The position numbers and the translations under genes are program-made. The notes beneath the pieces were generated by a model. The model was given only the letters and a program-made list of their open reading frames with translations. It did no database searches and had not been told where the DNA came from. A stretch of DNA of 64,000 bases from Clusia tigrina (lineage: Eukaryota; Arthropoda; Insecta; Diptera; Clusiidae): NCBI GenBank assembly GCA_920105625.2, contig OV050032.1:8794129-8858128 (forward strand), in the 5' to 3' direction. This document shows positions 49,626 to 59,916 of the stretch, one piece after another (position 1 is the stretch's first letter; each line of letters starts with the position of its first letter).

Positions 49626-50449
49626 CTGAAATGGAAACAAATTAAAATAAAATTTCAAAAATACCCCAACGTTCACGAGTTAATAACCTGAACTTTTTTG
49701 TGCGTGTCACTAACTCATAAAGGCGGAATGTACGCACGGTACTCGAAGTCGAATTGCGACAAATACTCAAATAATCTACGCTCGATGTTGTAATTTATTT
49801 TGTTAATTGTCTCCCAACAGAACTGTCTCGTGTAGTGCAAATAAAACCTATCACAGCTTGCTAGACGAAAATTGACTTATATAGTAATTCATATAATTAA
49901 AGCCCCACGCCCCAAAGCGCTAAAATGTCGGCACAACTGTGGAGAAGGGTAGGCAGGTGAATTGCAATATGATATGCGATAGTCAAACCAGAGTCTTTCA
50001 CACATAAAAAGAAGAAAAAAGAGAGAGAGAGAGCATTTGAACTATACAACGAAAATTAGTTTACGCTACAGTTACAGTTCGGATCACTGAATTGTGTTAA
50101 ATGCAAATCCCTTCAGCTTAAATGAAATAATAGTAATTGGTTCCTGTGGTTCCGCGAGGCAGCAAAGGGCCACAAAAGGTGGTCAACTTTTAAGTGGTTT
50201 CATTGATAAGGTGCTTTTTGATCAGGGTGTCACCCTGCCCTGCCTGTCAGAGTCTGGTGTCGCGGAAGCCACCTTTTGTTGTTTGCAATAGCATTTCCTC
50301 AGTGCTGATGGTAGGGTTATGTCGCCAGAGTCTCGTTTTCCTAACAACAGGAGGGGGCACCAGGTGTAGATGAGGCTGATGGGAGAGGCTATATAATCGG
50401 AAACTCCATCCCAGGGCCACCCCTGAGAATGAAATGTATTCCTTAGTAA

Positions 50450-51490
50450 ATAATATCTCGGCTGCTTTTAAGTCACAACTGATCTCGGCTGGTTTTAAGT
50501 CACAACTGATTTCGGCTGCTTTTAAGTCACAACTGATCTCGACTGCTTTTAGGACACAACTGATCTCTACTGCTTTTAAGTCACAACTGATCTCGGCTGC
50601 TTTTAAGTTACAACTGATCTCGGCTGGTTTTAAGTCACAACTGATCTCGGGTGATTTTAAATCACAACTGATCTCGGGTGATTTTAAATCACAACTGATC
50701 TCGGCTGCTTTTAAGTCACAACTGATCCCAGCTGCTTTTAAGGCACAACTGATCTCGGCTGCTTTTAAGTCACAATTGATTGCAGCTGCTAAGTCACAAC
50801 TGATCTCGGCTGCTGTTAAATCAACTGATTTCGGCTGCTTTTTATAGTTACAACTGATCTAGGCTGTTTTAAAGTCACAACTGATCTAGGCTGCTTTTAA
50901 GTTACAACTGATCTCGGCTGGTTTTAAGTCACAACTGATCTCGGCTGGTTTTAAATCACAACTGATCTCGGACTGCTTTTAGGACACAACTGATCTCTAC
51001 TGCTTTTAAGTCACAACTGATCTCGGCTGCTTTTAAGTTACAACTGATCTCGGCTGGTTTTAAGTAACAACTGATCTCGGGTGATTTCAAATCACAACTG
51101 ATCTCGGCTGGTTTTAAGTCACAACTGATTTCGGCTGCTTTTAAGTCACAATTAAACTCGGCTGCTTTTAAGTCACAACTGATCTCGGCTGCTTTTAAGT
51201 CACAACTGATCTCGGCTGCTTTTAAGTCACAATTGATTGCAGCTGCTAAGTCACAACTGATCTTGGCTGCTGTTAAATCAACTGATTTCGGCTGCTTTTT
51301 AGTTACAACTGATATAGGCTGTTTTAAAGTCACAACTGATCTAGGCTTCTTTTAAGTCACAACTGATCCTAGCTGCTTTTAAGTCACAACTGATCCCAGC
51401 TGCTTTTAAGTCACAACTGATCTTGGCTGCTTTTAAGTCGCAACTGATCTCGGCTGCTTCTAAATCACAACTGATCTTAGCAATTTATTC
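50450..51490. repeat. 27-bp minisatellite with higher-order duplication
   Basis: About 38 units with core ggctgcttttaagtcacaac followed by tgatctc. A block containing the variant cacaattgattgcagctgct recurs at 50771 and 51228 (457 bp apart). Open on both strands (Phe-Lys-Ser-Gln-Leu-Ile-Ser-Ala on +; Glu-Ile-Ser-Cys-Asp-Leu-Lys-Ala on -). Ends about 500 bp before the next exon. Confidence 0.94.
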
Positions 51491-51987
51491 ACATTAAAAC
51501 TCTTAAAAGATAAAAAGAGATCATCATTGACTCTTATAAGATAGAAAGTGATAGCATCATTAATGACTCATAGTATAGTGGCGTCGAAGGAAAAGAGACA
51601 ACATTACCAAAGACGAGTAGGAGGCTAGCACACCAGTAAGATTTCGTTTATTCATGTGGCGTTATGCGGAGAGGAACTAAACTAGTTTTCCTCTACGCAT
51701 AATGACCCTCTGTAAAGACCGCTTGTACTCGTTGTGTATACCGTCTAATGAAATAGTTCATCTTGGGGCCAAATTGTAGCCAATGCCTGGTAGGTTCACT
51801 GGTACAACTCGAAGCGCTTATCAAAATAGAGTGAGGGTGTGAGAGTGAAAGGGGTGTTCTGGTACTGATCCGTCATGCTCAGATCTATAAAGTCAGGGCG
51901 GGAACTGCAGGGACTTATTCAGCTTCTCCAGCCCGTCCATCGTACTAACACCTATCATTCATCTTGGCTCTTGTCACTAATCCACAG

Positions 51988-52092
51988 GTTCAGGCCGGTT
52001 AACCACCTCACTTCCTCAATTAAACAGCTCGCTATGTGACGAAGAACACAAAACGCCAAATAATTCCAACTGCAACAACGATGAAGATTTCG
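51988..52092 (+). CDS. Svil: Supervillin-like protein, small 34-codon exon ending DEDF
   Basis: 105 bp, a multiple of 3, with phase 1 at both ends, so it can be skipped without frameshift. Acceptor actaatccacag, donor ttc g/gtaagt. It reads G/SGRLTTSLPQLNSSLCDEEH, then KTPNNSNCNNDEDF. It joins Gly from 48915 on the left, and on the right gives Glu with the 54232 exon. A cassette exon is plausible. Confidence 0.75.
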
Positions 52093-54231
52093 GTAAGTAT
52101 TGCGGAGAGGGGGAAGTTGTTTTTTTTGTGCTCTGTGAATGCATTTTTTGTTGTTTTTATTTGTTGGGTTTTTAACTAATTTGTTTACAAATTTGAATAA
52201 GCCTTTTAATTAATAATTGAAACTTTGAACTAATTGAATGCAATCATAATTTTTTTTTTGTTTTTTTGGTTTTTTTTTAGTTAATTTTTTTTTTCATTGA
52301 TTTTGACTTGGAATGTTTTTGATGTTTTGCGCATGCTTCTTCTATTTTCACGTAAATATATTTTTATATACCTCAATCTGCAATCTAAATTAAGTTTTTA
52401 TCTCATACTCGTATCTCGTATTACTACATAAGCATGTTTTGTGATATCCTTCGTCTCGTCGTAGGGTATGAGTGGGACATGTTGCAGAATCCAGTCGATT
52501 TGTGTGTATTTTCATTGATGATCTGCGTGCGTGGGCAAACTGGCTCTAAAAGGGGAATCGAATTGACAGCTAAAAAGACCCCCAAACCGATCTGGTAATG
52601 TGCATGAAGAGGAGGGGGCTTCTCTCCACATTCGATATCAGTCTGGTTCTTGCGCCAGCCATCACTCATATTGCTTATTGTAGCTCACAACCATTCATAT
52701 TTTGACACATGAGTGAGAGGACCTGTCAATTTCTGATTGTCTGTATCTTATTGTGGAGTATGGTAGTTTCACACACCCACCGCTTCCGGAGCATTCGGAT
52801 CAGCTGCGCCTTGTCATCCATACACAGACACGTTTTCCTACATAGGAAAGATTGTTGTGGGCGCGTGCACATCTGATCACGATTACGAAGTCGAATCTGT
52901 TGTGTGAAGTGTGAACGATGCAAGACAGTACTGAATAGTTTGTCGCTATATTCAATTCCCTCGAGTCATTTTTCTCACATCTACCTATCCTCTCTATATT
53001 ACTTCTTCCTCTATATGGGAGTTTACAGTGATTCACTCTTTATTATAACATCTCTCCATAATTCAGTCCTCTGTGAACATACTTTATAGCTCCCCGCTCT
53101 TTTATTCTATAGAGACAGTCCTCATTGCATTACCTTCTCTCTATTACAATAATCTCACCTAAGGATATTTATTGCCTCCTCTTTTTTGTGTTACTATATC
53201 TCTCTATGCCACATTTCAATCCCTTCTCTCTATTACCGATTCTCGTCTGCATACTTCTCTTTCATGTTTGACAGTGAATCACTCTTCCCCCATAGGACGT
53301 TTAGCTGCAATTCTTCTCTTCTTGTCAATCGATGGATTACCAAAGAGTCCCGCACCGCATCGCTCGCTCCTTGCTGTTTCGCATCTATAATTACGACATT
53401 CATTCCATGAGTTTGTCGCGTGTTCCCAGTTCCAGCACTTCCTACTCGCGAGATAAGCCGCCAAACTGCACTGCGTACTTGGCCGACAATCGGAATTTCA
53501 AAGTCAACGCCGGTAATCGGAATATTTGTAATCATACTTAGACGTCGCTCTCATTTCCCTCAAGAACAAACGACCTCTAGTTCCAAGTGCAAAACCGCAA
53601 ACATTCCAATTCAAAAACAATCAGAGAAAATGTGAAAACTAAAAATTCCGTCAACAGTTTCTGGTACTAGAATAAAGATCAATAGGCAAAACGCTTCGGG
53701 ATTATCAAAGTTCATAACGCCATTTGCGTGAAAATGCGGGGTTCATATTACTGAACATTATTGAGACTGGGTGATTTTTGCAACTGAGATGGTTCTTCTG
53801 TTCAGTGAAGTTAACGGTCAGATCTATAAAAGAAAGATCGTCCAGAACTCGATTGTCCAAAGTCTGCTTTAAGAAAGAATAACGGGTTAAAACATACTGG
53901 AAGAACTGCTCCTTCGAATCCCATATCACTGAGTGAGTACGAACAAAAACCAAGGGTGTTGCAAAAATTGCCCAAACCCCCTTCTAATCACTATGAAACA
54001 ATCGTTTAGTTGTGAACTTCCAGAATTCCCACCGGCATTTGAGTATCTCTATTCTAGTACTAGAATCCGTTTACCGTGTAAGTTTAGAAGTAAGTGTTAA
54101 AAGAAACTGCAACAACAAAAACAACAACAGCGTGCATCGAGCACCGAGCATACATGATAAGGATGCGTAAGTGTCCAGTCCCCTACAATTCCACATTCAC
54201 ATATGATAACCTCTTCCACGTAATATTGCAG
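52093..54231 (+). other. Svil: Intron (2.1 kb)
   Basis: Donor GTAAGT at 52093 and acceptor acgtaatattgcag ending at 54231, phase 1. T-rich near 52250-52310. A few short frames near 53.2-53.6 kb have no splice or protein support. No repeat array. Confidence 0.78.
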
Positions 54232-55757
54232 AGCCGTCCTCGTTGTCGCTCGCAGAACGCCTACGTTTCTTCAGCAGCCTCAGCGCTTCCGCGTCGAATC
54301 GCAGCGTCAGCTTTTCCATGCGCAGTCCACCCTACTCTTCCATTGATTATAGTATGAGCTCCTGCCCGCCGAGTACACCACTTAGCTCCACAAGCACAAC
54401 AGGCAGCGCAAGTGTCACTCCCACACCCATGGAGGGCTGTTGTGGAAGCGATGCAAACAAGCGGGCCGGTCAGGAGATGGTCAAAAGTTCGTCGACGCTT
54501 TTGCATTTGGCAAAGTCCTCTTCGCACTCGCTAGTCATGGGCGGTGGTACTGACAAGTCCGACACACCTGCCAAGCCTGACAAGCCTGACAAGTGTGACA
54601 ACACCACCGCCGCCACTACTGCCACCGTGCCCAATGGCAATCGCCTCAAATTCAAAACAATCGGAAAATTGTTGATGCCGCAGACATTCTTGAACAGCGA
54701 CCGCAATAACAACAGCACCGCCTCCAGCAACATCAACGGAACGCACGATGACGATGATGCGAACAAGCCGCCGACCAAAAAGATCGGCAGGATAAGGTCG
54801 CCGTTCATCGAGAACTGCCAAAAGATGCAGGAGCGACAGCATATGCTAACACCGAAGTGCGCTAAACTCGAGCGCCAGGCAGCCGAACCGAACGGATTCG
54901 ACTCGCTGGACACTGTCAATTCCGATCATGAAACCGCGCTCAACAAACCACCGCGCATCGTCTCACCGCGTCAAAATGGGGGCGCGGAGCACAACGCTAA
55001 TGCGGAAAAAGAGAACCATACCGCCGACACTCAGCCAGCCAATGCGGAGCATAGTCAGCATAGCTTCGTCGAGATGCGAGAGAAGTTTACACGCATCATG
55101 GGCTGCAGTATCTTGCCACAACAGTCCACGAGTCGTCACGGTCTACGCCGCCACGTGAGCTCAACGCCTCTAACTCCGGGAAGGCGTTTGTTTAATACTG
55201 GACTAAGCCAACGGTACGCGCGGTACTTTGGGGTCGCCAATAAGGAGAAGCACTTTAAGGGAATTAAGGGTAAAGTGACGGATCAAAATAAACAACAGAA
55301 GCCGGACGCAGGCCAGCAAAACGAGACAAACGACTACGAAATGGACTCTCCACGCATGTTGTGTGGAAACAGCTCAAATGCTTGGGACGAAGATAGCGAG
55401 CTAGTTGGTATCTACCGACTGCAAGATGGCATTAGATTAACCAATTCCGATACGGACCTTTTCGTTGAAACACCCACCAGCTCCGATACGCAACTTCGCG
55501 ACCACACATCAATCAATCCTAACAAGAACCTGCTCGACAGCACACCAACCAGCTCCAATGCTAACCAGTTCGCTCACATGCTAAACAGTTGCAACCCGAA
55601 CCTTTTCGTGCCAAAACCAACCAGTTCCGACACGAATCTTCTCAACGGCGTCAAGATGGCTCATAAAATCGACAACTTCAAGGACATTGTCGTCACCAAG
55701 GAGGAGCTGCAGTTGGCCGCACAGGAATTCGATCGCTTATTTTTTGACTTCGTTTAG
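54232..55757 (+). CDS. Svil: Supervillin, SLAERL exon with alternative 3' end
   Basis: Entered in phase 1 (g+ag gives Glu): EPSSLSLAERLRFFSSLSAS. This closely resembles the SLAEKLALFNKLS block of vertebrate supervillin and, with the 33561 exon, fixes the family. Later come RLKFKTIGKLLMPQTFL, KKIGRIRSPFIENCQKMQER, HMLTPKCAKLERQAAEPNGF, VEMREKFTRIMGCSILPQQS and RRLFNTGLSQRYARYFGV. An internal donor aag g/gtaaag at 55269 leaves phase 1 and would allow splicing to 57672, 58086 or 61738. Reading on instead gives a further 162 codons to TAG at 55755-55757, with a loose repeat (PTSSDTNL, TPTSSNAN) and the end KEELQLAAQEFDRLFFDFV. The read-through is probably the 3' end of a shorter isoform; ATTAAA lies at 55868. 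Confidence 0.85.
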
Positions 55758-55979
55758 ACACAGAGATTTATCATCAAGTCACGATTTTTATTTTAAAATT
55801 TCTCATATATATATATTTTTTTTTTTTTTCAAATCAAAAGATAAACTGATTATTTTTTAAATAATAATTAAAAAAAAAAAAAAATTAAAACAAAAAATTA
55901 TAAAATCCAATACAAAGCTTTGTTTCGTAGAAAACAGCCAGCGAAATAGAGAGAGAGAGCAATTGACTAATATGCGAAA

Positions 55980-56770
55980 ATTGTTGTTGCAAGCTGGCAA
56001 AGAGAGAAGGAAGAAGGTAGAAGGAAGATGAAAGAAGGAAGAAGGAAGAAGGAAGAAGTTAGACGTTAGAAGGAAGAAGTTAGAAGGAGGAAGGAAGAAG
56101 GAAGAAGGAAGAAGGAAAAGGGAAGAGAAAAAAAGAGAAGGAGGAAGGTAGAAGGTAGAAGGAAGAAGTTAGAAAGAAGAAGTTAGAAAGAAGAAGTTAG
56201 AAGGAAGAAGTTAGAAGGAGGTAGTTAGAAGGAAGAAGCTAGAGGAAGGAGGAAGGAAGAAGGAAGTGAAAAAAAGAGGAGGAAGGAGGAAGGAGGAAGG
56301 AGGGAGGAAGGAGGAAGAAGGAAGAAGGAAGAAGGAAGAAGGAAGAAGGAAGCAGGAAGCAGGAAGCAGGAAGGAGGAAGGAGGAAGGAGGAAGGAGGAA
56401 GGAGGAAGGAGGAAGGAGGAAGGAGGAAGGAGGAAGGAGGAAGGAGGAAGGAGGAAGGAGGAAGGAGGAAGGAGGAAGGAGGAAGGAGGAAGGAGGAAGG
56501 AGGAAGGAGGAAGGAGGAAGGAGGAAGGAGGAAGGGGGAAGGGGGAAGGAGGAAGGAGGAAGAAGGAAGAAGGAAGAAGGAAGAAGGAAGAAGGAAGAAG
56601 GAAGAGGGAAGAGGGAAGAAGGAAGAAGGAAGAAGGAAGAAGGAAGAAGGAAGAAGGAAGAAGGAGGAAGAGGAAATATGGAAGATGGAAGATGGAAGAG
56701 GGAAGAGGGAAGAGGGAAGATGGAAGAAGAATAAAGGAGGAAGGAAGGAGAGAGGAAGAAAGAAGAGAGC
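55980..56770. repeat. Purine array (7-bp GGAAGGA / GGAAGAA type)
   Basis: Nearly pure purine on the + strand. The core (about 56360-56540) is ggaaggaggaaggaggaagg repeats, with gaagaaggaagaag on both sides. Stop-free Arg-Lys-Glu-Glu-Gly frames on + and Leu-Pro-Ser-Ser-Phe frames on - are repeat by-products. Confidence 0.94.
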
Positions 56771-56817
56771 ATGGAACACAACGCCGGGCTCTTTATTGAA
56801 TAGCTTTAAAAATCAGT

Positions 56818-57590
56818 TCCATCTCTGTCTCTCCTCTCTCTTTATCTCTCTCTTTCTTTCTCTCTCTTTCTCTGTTTCTTTCTCTCTTTCTTTATCTCTC
56901 TTCATCTATCTCTTTCTTTCTATCTCTATATTTCTCTTTCTATCTCTTTCTTTCTATCTCTATCTCTCTCTTTCTATCTCTATCTCTCTCTTTCTATCTC
57001 TATCTCTCTCTATCTCTCTCTTTCCATCTCTCTCTTTCTATCTCTCTTTCTATCTCTCTTTCTATCTCTCTCTTTCCATCTCTCTCTTTCTATCTCTCTT
57101 TCTATCTCTCTCTCTTACTCTCTTTCTTTATATCACTCTCTCTTTCTTTCTCTCTTTCTTTCCAGCACTCTCTCTTTCCCTCTCTTTCTATCACTCTTTC
57201 TCTCTCTCACTTTCTATCACTCTCTCACTTTCTCTCTCTTTCTTTCTATCACTCTCTCTCTCTTTCTTTCTATCACTCTCCCTCTTTCTTTCTATCACTC
57301 TCTCTCTCTCTTTCTTTCTATCACTCTCTCTCTCTCTTTCTTTCTATCACTCTATCTCTCTTTCTTTCTATCACTCTTTCTTTCTATCACTCTTTCTTTC
57401 TATCACTCTTTCTTTCTATCACTCTTTCTTTCTATCGCTCTCTTTCTTTCTATCACTCTCTTTCTTTCTATCACTCTCTCTTTCTCACTCTTTCTCTTCC
57501 CTCTCTTTCTCTTCCCTCGCTTTCTCTTCCCTCTTTCTTTCTCTTCCCTCTCTCTCTCTCTCTGTCTCTATTCTCTCTGGCTGTCTTTAC
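56818..57590. repeat. Pyrimidine array (CTCTTTCTATCTC type)
   Basis: Nearly pure pyrimidine with A at intervals: tctctctttctatctctctt, later ctttctttctatcactct. It starts about 50 bp after the purine array ends. The + frame (Leu-Ser-Phe-rich, over 300 codons) is a by-product. Confidence 0.94.
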
Positions 57591-57671
57591 TTCTCTTTTG
57601 CTGTCTGGTATGAGGAGGATCTGGTTATGCTCTCTGTAGGTGAGAAGTTGACTGTTAACCAACCGCCTTAG

Positions 57672-57778
57672 ATGAAGACGATGATGATGATTTTGGTAAT
57701 GATGATGTTGATATTGATGGAGATGTGTTTGATGCGAAACTAGTTAAAAAACGATCTAAACAAAAAAGAAACCAGTGA
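57672..57778 (+). CDS. Svil: Candidate micro-exon or last exon: acidic run, then basic tail
   Basis: The acceptor accaaccgccttag follows the pyrimidine array. In phase 1 the frame reads D/EDDDDDFG. At this point a donor (ttt g/gtaatg, 57696) would make a 24-bp micro-exon with phase 1 at both ends. Its end resembles DEDF of the 51988 exon. Without splicing the frame continues NDDVDIDGDVFDAKLVKKRS and ends KQKRNQ and TGA (57776-57778), an acidic segment followed by a basic tail. Neither form has independent support, and the donor is weak. Confidence 0.35.
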
Positions 57779-58085
57779 AACGATTTTGAACGAAAACGTA
57801 CGAGAGAGAAATGTCCTTCGAAAATTAAAAATTAAATTAAATTCAAGAAAAATTAACATGAAAAAGCGCTTGTCGCCTAATTTTTAAATACTTGAAACAA
57901 ATCCAAACAAAAAAAAGAAACACCACACCAACTGTTAAACAAAATTTGTCGCTTTAATTTCCATGTAAACATTATTTTAATTAATGCTTAATCAAAGGAC
58001 ATCAAAGGACAATTATGTTCATATGTATTCGCTTACTAATAGTTGATAATCAAATGTTCTATGTAATTATTACTGCGTTGTGCAG

Positions 58086-58153
58086 GCACTGAGTTGGCTG
58101 CTGCACGTACCGTACACGCTACTACACGCATTCATATGTGGAATACGGGGTGA
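58086..58153 (+). CDS. Svil: Candidate alternative last exon
   Basis: A moderate acceptor (ttattactgcgttgtgcag) is followed in phase 1 by a 22-residue reading that starts GTELAAARTVHATT and stops at TGA 58151-58153. AATAAA at 58298 gives a plausible poly(A) site. The phase-0 reading is longer (59 codons to 58262) but does not fit the phase of any upstream donor. Weak. Confidence 0.22.
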
Positions 58154-58297
58154 ACCAGAAATGGCGTACAGTTCGGTCCAAAGTCTGCCCGCTGCAGCCG
58201 ACTGGGCTGGGCTCGAGCGTTGTGGCCGAACTCTGACGTCCTTTCTGGCCCATCCTGTATAGGCTGAACTATTTAAATTTGTTAGTTTAATGTGAAA

Positions 58298-58303
58298 AAT
58301 AAA
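58298..58303 (+). terminator. Possible polyadenylation signal AATAAA
   Basis: AATAAAATAAA 145 bp after the candidate stop at 58153, in an AT-rich context. Such hexamers are common by chance here. Confidence 0.25.
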
Positions 58304-58949
58304 ATAAACAAAATATGCTTAGAATAGAAAACACAAACAAAATATATTTCAAGAAGACCCCAGCCTAAAGTCAAAAACAATGTATTTAAATTTGTTTTAG
58401 TTATTTTTGCTTTTTAATTCAACTTTCAACTGTTTTTAATAGTAAAAGGAGTCTAATACACGTTAATTTATTTATTACAATTTTTTGTTACATTCTTTTA
58501 TTTCCTTTACATAAATTATTTTAAATGAAATTAAATCGAATTACCATTGTCTTCAACTCTCGATTTTATTTTATTTTATTCAAATAAAATTGGAGTCTAA
58601 TTTGGATGTTTTGTTAATTGAATAGTTTTTTTTTTTTTTTGTTTTATTTGATCCAAAATAGACTCTTTATTCAAATATATATTTTTTCTAATTAAAATCT
58701 TATTTTTATAATTTAATACTTATATTTATAGTTCTCTTATTGGTTTTTTAAAAATTTCATTTCATCAAAATTGTTAAATTATATGAAATGTATTTTATTA
58801 ATTAATTAATTGAGCCAACATGAATTTGTTGAAACTAATTTTTTTATTTATAAATTTGTTTTTAAATGAAAAAAATCAATTTATCACATTCAAATATATT
58901 TTAAAATTGAGATAATTTTTTTTAGTTGAACTAAATTTTATTTCTTCAA

Positions 58950-59460
58950 TTTAATTTATAATTTTTTTAATTAAATTATTTCATATAATTTTTCATTTTA
59001 TTTTTCTATTTAATTCATATAATTTTGTTAATTAAATTATTATTTCAAATATTTTCACTTTCAATTTAATTCATTTAATTTTTTTAATTACATTGTTATT
59101 TCATATAATTTTTCATTTTATTTTTCAATTTAATTCATATAATTTTGTTAATTAAATTATTATTTCAAATATTTTCACTTTCAATTTAATTCATTTAATT
59201 TTTTTAATTACATTGTTATTTCATATAATTTTTAATTTTATTTTTCAATTTTTATAATTTTTTTAATTAAATTATTATTTCATATATTTTCACTTTCAAT
59301 TTAATTCATTTAATTTTTTTAATTAAATTATTATTTCATACAATTTTTCATTTCATTTTTCAATTTAATTCATTTAATTTTGTTAATTAAATTATTTTTT
59401 CATACAATTTTTCATTTCCAATTTAATTCATATAATTTTGCTAATTAAATTATTATTTCA
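58950..59460. repeat. Very AT-rich repeat with 120-bp period
   Basis: The segment tcatataatttttcatttta occurs at 58981, 59101 and (tcatataatttttaatttta) 59221, exactly 120 bp apart. Each unit itself holds loose repeats of aatttaattcat and ttaattaaattattatttca. Confidence 0.85.
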
Positions 59461-59916
59461 AAATTTATTTATTTATTTTTTATTTGTTTATTTTGAAATT
59501 TTCCTTAAATTTTTCTTGTTTTCATTGACGTTTTCTTTTTCTATTCAATTTAAATTGTTTTTTTTTTTATTGTTTTACCTTCATTTTCCTGGTCCAGAAG
59601 TAATGTTTTATTTTGTTGATGTCGAATAAAAGTATTAAAAAGAATATTAACTTTCGTACATGAATTAAATGTGCATTTTTGTGCTGTAAATGAATTTCAA
59701 TATTTAATTTTTAAATTTCATTTCGTTTTCAAATATATATTTTTGCCGCGCGTTGTGCTTATTCCAACAACAATAAATGTTTTAAAAAACTAATCGATTA
59801 TATGACTATGTTTATATGTATATGAAAGTTAACAAAAATACATTGTATTAAAATAAAAAAAATATTGTTTTAGTTTGGTGGATAAACAAATCAACCAAAG
59901 AAACAAAAACAGCATG

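Larger units (their letters stand above)
48916..51987 (+). other. Svil: Intron (3.1 kb) containing an alternative last exon and 27-bp array
   Basis: Donor GTAAGT at 48916, acceptor aatccacag at 51987, phase 1. Holds a 123-bp duplication (49088-49330), the terminal exon at 49579, AATAAA-type signals at 49646 and 49840, and the 27-bp array. Nothing recognised at 49.9-50.4 or 51.5-51.98 kb. Confidence 0.78.

Noticed and set aside
50434..51333. Frames of about 137 (+) and 125 (-) codons
   Set aside because: 27-bp array open on both strands; opposite frames cannot both be supported and neither has other evidence.
53172..53635. Short overlapping frames near 53.2-53.6 kb as an exon
   Set aside because: No acceptor/donor pair in phase 1 keeps a frame open; overlapping frames on both strands look alike.
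56225..57671. Purine/pyrimidine frames of 180-330 codons
   Set aside because: Simple-sequence translation (Arg-Lys-Glu-Gly; Leu-Ser-Phe).
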